This document shows, piece after piece, positions 1-5,271 of a stretch of 5,271 nucleotides of DNA. Within the stretch, counting starts at the first letter, position 1; the number at the start of each line of letters is the position of its first letter. This stretch comes from Ignavibacteria bacterium UBA6688. GTDB lineage: Bacteria; Bacteroidota; Ignavibacteria; UBA10030. The stretch covers positions 1 to 5,271 of the forward strand of contig DKJQ01000386.1 in NCBI GenBank assembly GCA_002454845.1, read 5' to 3'. The position numbers were made by a program, and so were the translations under genes. The notes below the pieces were generated by a model. It searched no databases. It was given only the letters and a program-made list of their open reading frames with translations, and was not told where the DNA came from.

Positions 1-51
1 GGGGTTTTTGAGATAGGTTCTAAACAAATTTCCGATACACCACACCAGGGC
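1..51. other. Left flank upstream of rsmE
   Basis: This short edge segment has no recognisable gene. A stop codon occurs at 9-11 in one forward frame and at 14-16 in another, so an upstream plus-strand gene could end here. The rsmE frame stays open to the left edge but has no good upstream start codon. An AGGG at 47-50 lies only one base before the rsmE ATG, too close to be a normal ribosome binding site. No convincing promoter was seen. Confidence 0.4.
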
Positions 52-768
52 ATGGATTACTTTTACGTCGATCCGTCGGATGTTCAGGGGCCGGTTCTGG
101 TCATCCGGGGGGATGAGAATAAACATCTCGTACGCGTTCTCCGCAAACGGGTCGGTGACCACGTTATGGTGACCGACGGAAAGGACACACAGTTTGAAGC
201 GGTGATTCATGCATTGAGGGAGGGAGAAGCAGAGTGTGAAATACTCAATGTGCAGCGAGGAGTGAACGAGCCGAAGGTCCATGTGACGATTGCGGTCTCG
301 CTGCTCAAGAACCCCGCCCGCATCGATTTTCTCGTGGAGAAGGGGACCGAGTTGGGCGTTCGTGCCATTATCCCCATGACGTGTGAGCGGACCATCCCGG
401 GCCATGAAAAGCACGCGCGCCTCGAAAAGATTGCTCTGTCAGCCATGAAGCAATGCGGACGTTCGTATCTGCCGAACGTTTCCATGCTCTCGTCTTTTGA
501 AGCGGTGGTGAATAACGCAGCAGAGTACGGTCTGCGGTTGATTCCGCACGAAAAGACCGAGCAATCGCATTTTGTCGGGTCCGTGTTGAAACACCACACC
601 CAGGCGAAGTCGGTATTGATCATGATCGGTCCGGAAGGGGGATTTACGGACGAGGAGCTTGCGCAGGCATCGGACCGCGGGTTCGTTCCCATCTCACTGG
701 GACCGCGGCGGTTGCGGTCCGAAACGGCTGCGCTTTCGGCCCTGACCTGGGTGGTCGGGGGGATGTAG
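52..768 (+). CDS. rsmE: 16S rRNA (uracil-1498-N3)-methyltransferase RsmE
   Basis: This predicted cytoplasmic SPOUT-class enzyme uses S-adenosylmethionine to methylate N3 of U1498 in helix 44 of 16S rRNA. The 238-residue length fits the family, usually about 240-250. Residues 1-70 form the PUA-like RNA-binding domain, with a typical family opening (GDENKHLVRVLRKRVGD, 20-36). The rest is the knotted methyltransferase domain. Family motifs are visible: KNPARIDFLVEKGTELGV at 86-103, a QCGRSYLP segment at 134-141, the cofactor-loop GPEGGF at 193-198, and LGPRRLRSETA at 216-226. The ATG at 52 is chosen because the protein then begins with the usual short stretch before the first beta strand; no strong ribosome binding site supports it. 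trkA follows 71 bases downstream on the same strand. There is no truncation or frameshift. Function is assigned from motifs and is very likely. Confidence 0.95.
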   Translation: MDYFYVDPSDVQGPVLVIRGDENKHLVRVLRKRVGDHVMVTDGKDTQFEAVIHALREGEAECEILNVQRGVNEPKVHVTIAVSLLKNPARIDFLVEKGTELGVRAIIPMTCERTIPGHEKHARLEKIALSAMKQCGRSYLPNVSMLSSFEAVVNNAAEYGLRLIPHEKTEQSHFVGSVLKHHTQAKSVLIMIGPEGGFTDEELAQASDRGFVPISLGPRRLRSETAALSALTWVVGGM

Positions 769-787
769 CGGGAGAACGGGGACGGCT

Positions 788-792
788 GGTGA
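788..792 (+). promoter_or_regulatory. Possible ribosome binding site for the minicistron before trkA
   Basis: GGTGA, part of the anti-16S consensus, ends six bases before the ATG at 799, which is an optimal spacing. By contrast, the trkA ATG at 840 is preceded only by an A-rich AAGAAA. This is the best Shine-Dalgarno-like match in the rsmE-trkA gap. A five-base match can easily arise by chance. Confidence 0.3.
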
Positions 793-798
793 AACTCC

Positions 799-843
799 AT
801 GAGCAGCGGATTCCATAACAACCATTTCAAGAAACGCATATGA
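799..843 (+). CDS. Possible 14-codon leader peptide overlapping the trkA start
   Basis: An ATG at 799 opens a 14-codon frame (MSSGFHNNHFKKRI) ending in TGA at 841-843. That stop overlaps the trkA start as ATGA, the classic arrangement for translational coupling by termination and reinitiation. A GGTGA with good spacing lies upstream at 788-792, while trkA has no strong site of its own. The peptide resembles nothing I recognise; it is polar and basic at its end. It lies in the rsmE frame but after two stop codons (766-768 and 790-792), so it is not a readthrough extension. A chance open frame this short is quite possible, and the evidence is positional only. Confidence 0.25.
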   Translation: MSSGFHNNHFKKRI

Positions 844-2180
844 AGATCATTATTGTCGGTGCCGGGGAAGTCGGTTTCCATCTGGCAAAGATTCTTTCAC
901 AGGAACGCCACGATATCATCGTGATCGACAAGAGCGAGGAGCGATTGGCGCGGGTGTCCGATGCCCTCGATGTCATGACCCTTGAGGGAAGCGGAAGTCG
1001 TGTCGGTACGCTTCAGAAAGCCGGTGCGCCGGGGGCCGATATGCTGATTGCGGTGACGTCGATTGACGAAGTGAATTTCACCTCATGCATCCTCGCCCAC
1101 AAGCTGGGGACCCGGAAGAAAATCATCCGTGTCAGCGACCCCGAGTTCCTGTTCTCCGAGGGTCCGTTCAGTCCCCGCGACTTCGGCATCGATCTCGTGG
1201 TTTATCCTGAGGGGCTTGCAGCGCAGGAGATCGTGCGGCTTATCCGGCGTTCTGCGGCCACCGACGTGCTCGAATTTGCCGAGGGGAGGATCCAGATCAT
1301 CGGCATCAAGATCGACCAGGAGAGTCCGCTTATCAACAAGACGCTCCGCGACGTTGTGTCGGAGTACGATGAAGTGCCGTTTCGCGCGGTTGCAATCCAT
1401 CGCGGGCTCCGGACCATTATTCCCTCCGCGGACGAAATGTTCCGGAAAGGAGACCAGGCGTTTGTGATCGCCAAGACGCAGTACGTGCAGGAAATGCTGA
1501 AGCTTTCCGGCAAGGATACGGCGAAGCTGGAAAAGATCATCATCCTGGGAGGAGGGCGGATGGGGCAACATGTTGCAGAGGAGTTGGAGGGGGAGATTTC
1601 TGTCAAACTTATCGAGTCGGGCAAGGAGGAATCCCTCAAGCTTGCGGATACGTTGACCAAAACCATGGTGATCCACGGAGAGGGAAAAGATATCGACCTG
1701 CTGGCTACGGAGGGTATCATGGACATGGATGCCTACATCGCCGTAACACGGGATGAAGAGGATAATATCATCTCCTGCCTGATGGCGAAGCACCTCGGCG
1801 TCAAAAAAATCATCGCCCACGTCGAGAAGCTCGACTATATCCCGTTAGCGAACACCATCGGTATTGATGCGCTCATTAACAAGAAGCTCTCCGCCGCCAC
1901 GGCGATCCTGAAGTTCGTCCGCAAAGGGGAGATCGTATCCGTTGCGACGTTGCACGGCGTCGACGCGGAAGTGATCGAGATGGTCGCTCAGAAGGGGTCC
2001 AGTGTCACCAAGCGTCCCTTGAAAGACCTGAAATTCCCCGACGGGGCAATCATCGGGTGCGTGATTCAAGGCGAGAGGGTATCAATCCCCGTCGGGTCAA
2101 CCCGCATCAGCCCACAGGATCGTGTTGTCGTTTTTTCACTTCCCAAAGCCATCAAGGAGGTCGAAAAATTTTTTAGCTGA
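840..2180 (+). CDS. trkA: Trk potassium uptake system NAD-binding regulatory protein TrkA
   Basis: TrkA is a peripheral cytoplasmic protein whose tetrameric ring binds TrkH dimers and gates potassium flux in response to nucleotides (NADH, ATP/ADP). The 446 residues contain two tandem RCK modules, close to the 458 residues of E. coli TrkA. Module 1 has a Rossmann domain (1-125) with GAGEVG at 7-12 and Asp30 at the end of strand 2, then a TrkA-C domain (about 145-225). Module 2 has GGGRMG at 237-242 with Glu259 in the ribose-binding position, then a second TrkA-C domain (about 365-446). AVT follows strand 4 in both halves (71-73, 301-303). Both nucleotide sites look intact. The start is set by the immediate GxGxxG strand. 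The gene sits 71 bases after rsmE and 6 bases before trkH, so trkA-trkH is almost certainly an operon. It is the only intact regulator here for two TrkH channels. Confidence 0.96.
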   Translation: MKIIIVGAGEVGFHLAKILSQERHDIIVIDKSEERLARVSDALDVMTLEGSGSRVGTLQKAGAPGADMLIAVTSIDEVNFTSCILAHKLGTRKKIIRVSDPEFLFSEGPFSPRDFGIDLVVYPEGLAAQEIVRLIRRSAATDVLEFAEGRIQIIGIKIDQESPLINKTLRDVVSEYDEVPFRAVAIHRGLRTIIPSADEMFRKGDQAFVIAKTQYVQEMLKLSGKDTAKLEKIIILGGGRMGQHVAEELEGEISVKLIESGKEESLKLADTLTKTMVIHGEGKDIDLLATEGIMDMDAYIAVTRDEEDNIISCLMAKHLGVKKIIAHVEKLDYIPLANTIGIDALINKKLSAATAILKFVRKGEIVSVATLHGVDAEVIEMVAQKGSSVTKRPLKDLKFPDGAIIGCVIQGERVSIPVGSTRISPQDRVVVFSLPKAIKEVEKFFS

Positions 2181-2200
2181 TCTCCCATGCGCCTGAAACC
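2148..2200 (+). repeat. trkA-trkH junction repeat, copy 1 (second copy at 3809-3860)
   Basis: This segment spans the last trkA codons, the stop, the short spacer and the first trkH codons. It aligns to 3809-3860 at 44 of 53 columns (83%, hand count) with one single-base gap. Both copies share GAAAAATT, AGCTGA, a CTCC spacer and ATGCGC. The match crosses the stop codon and both gene boundaries, showing that the unit duplicated included the trkA-trkH junction and not trkH alone. Confidence 0.85.
2154..2160 (+). promoter_or_regulatory. Strong Shine-Dalgarno-like motif inside the trkA 3' end
   Basis: AAGGAGG lies within the last codons of trkA (Ile-Lys-Glu-Val), 26 bases upstream of the trkH ATG at 2187. 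That is too far for ordinary initiation at trkH, but it could hold or recapture ribosomes that finish trkA at 2178-2180, six bases before the trkH start, where no nearer site exists. In the trkA remnant before the second trkH, the matching position reads AAAGAG (3815-3820), a weaker match. The motif may simply be a consequence of the protein sequence. Confidence 0.3.
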
Positions 2201-3638
2201 CATCCTGACGGTTCTCGGCTTCCTGGTTTTTGCTGTGGGGCTCGCAATGCTCACGGCATACCCCGTTTCCCTGTACTTTGGCGGGACGGACGCCCTGCCG
2301 ATCCTCCTTGCTTCGATTTGTACGGTCATCTCCGGACTGCTGCTCTGGTTTGTCTTTCGCGAGCGGGAAGCGGGCGAACTGCGCGTACGCGAGGGGTTTG
2401 CGATCGTCACCTTCGGATGGATGGTCGTCCCCTTGTTTGGGAGCCTGCCGTACCTTTTTTCAGGAGCCATCCCTTCCTTCACCGATGCGTACTACGAAAC
2501 TGTCTCCGGGTTCACCACGACGGGTGCTTCCATTCTCACGGATGTTGAAGCGTTCCCGAATGGCCTTCTCTACTGGCGCATGCTGACGCACTGGCTCGGA
2601 GGGATGGGTATTATTGTCCTCTCGCTGGCCATCCTCCCCCTGTTGGGTATCGGGGGTATGCAATTGTTTAAGGCGGAGGTAGCGGGACCGACGAAGGATA
2701 AACTCACCCCTCGTGTGGCCGAGACGGCGCGATTGCTCTGGGGGTTGTACGTCCTCCTTACCGTTTCACAAGTGGTATTGCTGGTCGTGGGGGACATGCC
2801 CCTGTTCGATGCCGTCTGCCACGCGTTTGCGACGATTTCGACCGGAGGTTTTTCAACGAAGAACGCAAGTATTGCCCATTATAACTCGGTCTATATTGAT
2901 TGTGTTGTGATGTTCTTTATGTTTGTGGGAGGAACAAATTTCGCCCTCCATTTTGGTGCGCTGAAGGGGAGATTTGCGGATTATTTCAGAGACACTGAAT
3001 TCAAATTTTTTCTCGGGACTCTCGGTGTCGCGGTCTTGGTCGTGACCGCAGTCATAGGGGAGTCGTCCTTCGGAGGGGACTATCTGAAGTCGCTTCGTTA
3101 TGTCGCGTTTAACATTATTTCGGTCATGACCTGCACCGGTTTTGCAACGGCTGATTTCGCCATCTGGGCTCCCCTTGCACAAGTGGTTTTGCTGTTCCTG
3201 ATGTTCCCCGGTGCCTGTGGCGGCTCCACGGGGGGAGGAATGAAAACCATTCGTGTGCTCATCTTGTTGAAAACAGCCGCGAACGAGCTCAAAAAGATTG
3301 CGCATCCCAAGGTGGTGGCCAACGTGCGGCTTGGAGGGAAGACGGTGGATCAGGAAATTCTTTTCACTGTTGCAGGATTCATCATCCTCTATCTCGTCAC
3401 CTTCGCCACCTCCACCATACTCCTGACGGCCACGGGGCTCGATATTGTAACTTCCATGAGCGCCATCGCCAGCGCCATGGCGAACGTTGGTCCGGGATTG
3501 GGAACGGTAGGGCCGATGGCCAACTTTGCCCATCTCTCCGATCTGGCGAAATGGGTTCTGAGTAGTTGCATGCTGCTTGGCCGCCTGGAAATCTATACAG
3601 TCTTTGTGCTTTTCAGTTCAGCGTTCTGGAAAAGGTGA
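2187..3638 (+). CDS. trkH: Trk potassium uptake channel subunit TrkH (copy 1)
   Basis: This is an inner-membrane potassium-translocating subunit of the TrkH/KtrB superfamily. At 483 residues it equals E. coli TrkH in length. An N-terminal domain of two membrane segments (about 5-30 and 37-57) precedes four M1-P-M2 pore repeats. The filter glycines are visible: TTTGA (Gly113), STGGFS (Gly220), TCTGF (Gly318) and NVGPG (Gly435). The gating loop after the third repeat reads GACGGSTGGGMK (342-353), a slight variant of the GGCAGSTGGG form I recall as typical. The conserved arginine of the last segment is in GRLEI (Arg466). The start is six bases after the trkA stop and without a nearby ribosome binding site, so translation is probably coupled to trkA. 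A Cys (316) in the third filter differs from copy 2, which has Thr. The C-terminus looks complete (AFWKR). Confidence 0.96.
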   Translation: MRLKPILTVLGFLVFAVGLAMLTAYPVSLYFGGTDALPILLASICTVISGLLLWFVFREREAGELRVREGFAIVTFGWMVVPLFGSLPYLFSGAIPSFTDAYYETVSGFTTTGASILTDVEAFPNGLLYWRMLTHWLGGMGIIVLSLAILPLLGIGGMQLFKAEVAGPTKDKLTPRVAETARLLWGLYVLLTVSQVVLLVVGDMPLFDAVCHAFATISTGGFSTKNASIAHYNSVYIDCVVMFFMFVGGTNFALHFGALKGRFADYFRDTEFKFFLGTLGVAVLVVTAVIGESSFGGDYLKSLRYVAFNIISVMTCTGFATADFAIWAPLAQVVLLFLMFPGACGGSTGGGMKTIRVLILLKTAANELKKIAHPKVVANVRLGGKTVDQEILFTVAGFIILYLVTFATSTILLTATGLDIVTSMSAIASAMANVGPGLGTVGPMANFAHLSDLAKWVLSSCMLLGRLEIYTVFVLFSSAFWKR

Positions 3639-3667
3639 GAATGCCCGGCTGGCGATGGGCGAGAATG

Positions 3668-3841
3668 GTGAAGGAACGGTCCACGAAAAGGGGCCAATAA
3701 CGCAAGTCACTTGTTATCCTGGAACGGCATGGTCGACGAAAGCGATGACAGCCTCGCCATTCCGGTGGGGACGACGAGGATCGCATCACGGTCTTCATCC
3801 TGCCGGGGGCCATCAAAGAGTTTGAAAAATTCTTCAGCTGA
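3668..3841 (+). pseudogene. trkA: Remnant of a second trkA: decayed C-terminal end only
   Basis: This is a broken copy of the TrkA C-terminal domain directly before the second trkH. Bases 3759-3782 read IPVGTTRI, against IPVGSTRI in the intact TrkA (416-423). A second frame from 3779 reads DRITVFILPGAIKEFEKFFS then TGA (3839-3841), against DRVVVFSLPKAIKEVEKFFS (427-446). Together 22 of 28 residues match. The frames are joined by an apparent 13-base loss at a GATC (3779-3782). Upstream similarity is weak and frameshifted: a VKER-like stretch from 3668 and a GA..AS..NG-like stretch around 3692-3728, roughly matching TrkA residues 394-412, so the left limit is uncertain. No start codon, Rossmann domain or nucleotide site remains, so it cannot make a working regulator. 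The stop lies 5 bases before the trkH ATG, mirroring the 6-base spacing of the intact pair. Confidence 0.82.
3697..3717. repeat. Imperfect inverted repeat between the two trkH genes
   Basis: The arms are ATAA...CAAGT and ACTTG...TTAT around a single central C at 3708, with two extra bases (CG) in the left arm. As RNA it could form a small eight-pair stem (ATAAC/GTTAT plus AAG/CTT with a TCA loop). As DNA it resembles a repressor-type dyad. It is not followed by a T run, so it is not a standard intrinsic terminator. It lies within the degenerate part of the trkA remnant, about 130 bases before the second trkH start. It could be coincidental. Confidence 0.35.
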
Positions 3842-3860
3842 CTCCTATGCGCATTAAACC
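3809..3860 (+). repeat. trkA-trkH junction repeat, copy 2 (first copy at 2148-2200)
   Basis: This is the partner of the junction at 2148-2200. It holds the end of the trkA remnant (AIKEFEKFFS and stop), a five-base spacer and the first codons of the second trkH (MRIKP, against MRLKP in copy 1). Conservation through the spacer, and not only in coding bases, argues for common descent of the whole junction. Confidence 0.85.
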
Positions 3861-5271
3861 GGTTCTCAGTGTCCTTGGCTTCCTGATCGCGATCGTTGGA
3901 GCGTTGATGTTGACAGCGCTTCCATTCTCCCTTTATTTTGGTGACACCGATGTCACGCCGATTCTCCATTCCTCTTTGATAACGATGCTCACAGGGGGGG
4001 TGATCTGGCTTACGTTCCGGAGATTCGAAGGAGAATTGCGTGTCCGCGAGGGATTTGCGATCGTCACGCTGGGATGGGCTTCCATCGCGCTCTTTGGAAG
4101 TCTTCCCTTCTACCTCTCTGATGCCATTCCGGTGTTCACCGACGCGTACTTCGAATCGATTTCCGGATTGACAACAACCGGCGCATCGATTCTCACCGAC
4201 GTTGAATCGCTCCCGCACGGCGTCCTGTACTGGCGTAGTTTCACACACTGGATTGGGGGCATGGGAATTATCCTTTTGTCCGTGGCCATTCTTCCACTCC
4301 TCGGTGTCGGGGGAATGGAGTTGTTCAAGGCAGAGGCTCCGGGAATCGTCGTTGACAAGCTGAGTCCGCGCGTCAGCGGGACAGCGAAGATTCTCTGGGG
4401 AGTCTATATTGTGATGACGGTGGTCCAGACCGGCCTGCTTTGGTATGGCGGCATGACGTTCTTCGACGCGCTCTGCCATTCGTATGGAACGGTTGCAACC
4501 GGAGGGTACTCCACGAAGAATGCCAGTATTGCTTACTATGACTCGCCCTTTCTGCAGTATGTGATCATCACGTTCATGTTCATCGCAGGAACCAGCTTTA
4601 CGCTCCACTTTCGCGCGCTGCGCGGTGAATGGAATTCGTATGCCCGGGATAATGAATTCGTCTTCTATACATTGACTGTCCTCGTCGCCTCGGTGATCAT
4701 CATGATAGTTCTCCCCTCCGGGGCGGCTGAGTCATGGGAGGAACGAATCCGGATCTCCTTGTTCCAGGTTGTTTCCATCATCACGACAACCGGTTACGTA
4801 ACGGCGGATTATGAGCTATGGGTTCCGATGGCGCAACTGACCCTCTTACTGCTGATGTTTAACGGTGGGTCCGCGGGATCGACGGCGGGAGGGATGAAAA
4901 TCGTGCGGGTGATGCTCTTATTGAAAAACGGTCTGGTGGAAATCAAACGAGCGATTCACCCGAAAGCGATCATGCCGGTCAGATTCAATGGACACAGCGT
5001 TTCGTCAGGGATCATCGGTGAGATTATGGCTTTCTTTGTTCTCTATATAACGATCTTCGTCATCGCGTCGCTTGCAATGACAGCCGTCGGTCTCGATCTG
5101 CTGAGCGCGATCGGTTCCGTTGCATCGGCGCTTGGAAATGTTGGCCCGGCGCTCGGGTCGGTGGGACCGATCGACAACTACGCTCACGTCTCAGAGGCCG
5201 GGAAGTGGATTCTTGCCTTCTGCATGCTGGTAGGCAGGTTGGAAATCTTTACTGTTTTTGTGCTCTTCAGC
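3847..5271 (+). CDS. trkH: Trk potassium uptake channel subunit TrkH (copy 2), 3' end beyond window
   Basis: This is a second potassium channel subunit of the same family, open for 475 codons to the window edge with no stop; about eight codons appear to be missing compared with copy 1. Hand alignment gives about 54% identity to copy 1 over the full length, with two single-residue gaps near residue 61 and in the loop before the third filter. All four filters are present: TTTGA (Gly112), ATGGYS (Gly219), TTTGY (Gly316) and NVGPA (Gly433). The gating loop reads GGSAGSTAGGMK (340-351), different from copy 1. GRLEIF keeps the conserved Arg464. The start at 3847 matches the MR.KP start of copy 1. 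It follows the trkA remnant, with no intact trkA of its own in the window, so it presumably uses the upstream TrkA. The gene looks functional; whether it has its own promoter is unclear. Confidence 0.95.
   Translation, partial: MRIKPVLSVLGFLIAIVGALMLTALPFSLYFGDTDVTPILHSSLITMLTGGVIWLTFRRFEGELRVREGFAIVTLGWASIALFGSLPFYLSDAIPVFTDAYFESISGLTTTGASILTDVESLPHGVLYWRSFTHWIGGMGIILLSVAILPLLGVGGMELFKAEAPGIVVDKLSPRVSGTAKILWGVYIVMTVVQTGLLWYGGMTFFDALCHSYGTVATGGYSTKNASIAYYDSPFLQYVIITFMFIAGTSFTLHFRALRGEWNSYARDNEFVFYTLTVLVASVIIMIVLPSGAAESWEERIRISLFQVVSIITTTGYVTADYELWVPMAQLTLLLLMFNGGSAGSTAGGMKIVRVMLLLKNGLVEIKRAIHPKAIMPVRFNGHSVSSGIIGEIMAFFVLYITIFVIASLAMTAVGLDLLSAIGSVASALGNVGPALGSVGPIDNYAHVSEAGKWILAFCMLVGRLEIFTVFVLFS

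Noticed and set aside
207..881. Minus-strand open frame (about 224 codons) opposite rsmE
   Set aside because: It is fully antisense to the well-supported RsmE gene and runs into the start of trkA, with no family motif.
1083..1820. Minus-strand open frame (about 245 codons) opposite trkA
   Set aside because: It overlaps the conserved TrkA RCK modules on the other strand, and its translation shows no coherent domain.
2853..3533. Minus-strand open frame (about 226 codons) opposite the first trkH
   Set aside because: It is antisense to pore repeats 2-4 of TrkH and is highly charged and compositionally odd, as expected of a shadow frame.
3643..3660. Possible terminator hairpin (GCCC...GGGC) just after the first trkH
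   Set aside because: There are only four pairs with a ten-base loop and no following T run, so it is too weak to call.
3711..3740. TTGTTA as a possible -35 box for a promoter of the second trkH
   Set aside because: No acceptable -10 element occurs at 16-18 bases downstream, so a promoter cannot be supported.
3577..3825. Plus-strand 82-codon frame bridging the end of the first trkH and the gap
   Set aside because: It starts out of frame inside trkH and runs through the trkA remnant in a frame that gives no TrkA-like sequence, so it is not a credible gene.
3613..4608. Long open frame on the minus strand (about 331 codons) opposite the remnant and second trkH
   Set aside because: It lies antisense to a clear TrkH channel gene, its translation is polar and Arg/Ser/His-rich with no recognisable domain, and it also crosses the degenerate gap. 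It is explained by codon bias on the opposite strand.

Overview
This window holds a compact, plus-strand cluster of bacterial genes: a 16S rRNA methyltransferase (rsmE), the cytoplasmic NAD-binding regulator of a Trk potassium transporter (trkA), and two tandem, diverged copies of the membrane channel subunit (trkH). The second trkH runs off the right edge of the window a few codons before its expected end. The coding sequence looks moderately GC-rich, and most starts lack a strong Shine-Dalgarno sequence. The organism is a bacterium, probably Gram-negative. The form of the RsmE N-terminus and the weak ribosome binding sites are compatible with the Bacteroidota/Chlorobiota/Ignavibacteria side of the tree, but this placement is a low-confidence guess.

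Layout: bases 1-51 are a short left flank. rsmE is at 52-768. A 71-base gap follows, holding a possible 14-codon minicistron (799-843) whose stop overlaps the trkA start. trkA is at 840-2180 and the first trkH, separated by only 6 bases, is at 2187-3638. A 208-base gap follows (3639-3846). It has no intact gene but contains the decayed 3' end of a second trkA, ending in a stop codon 5 bases before the second trkH (3847 to beyond 5271). No gene-free stretch exceeds 300 bases. I found no RNA gene, mobile element or CRISPR array.

Function: TrkA is the tetrameric nucleotide-sensing gate of the Trk system and TrkH is the potassium-conducting membrane subunit. With one intact TrkA and two TrkH channels that both keep all four filter loops, the simplest reading is that both channels share one regulator, as TrkH and TrkG share TrkA in E. 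coli.

The most notable observation is the trkA remnant. Its last 28 alignable residues match the intact TrkA at 22 positions, although the two TrkH proteins are only about 54% identical by my hand alignment. A functionless scrap as old as the trkH duplication should have drifted further. Either a complete second trkA was lost recently, or the remnant is still constrained, for example as a translational leader for the second trkH. I found no sign of an entirely new system beyond this arrangement.
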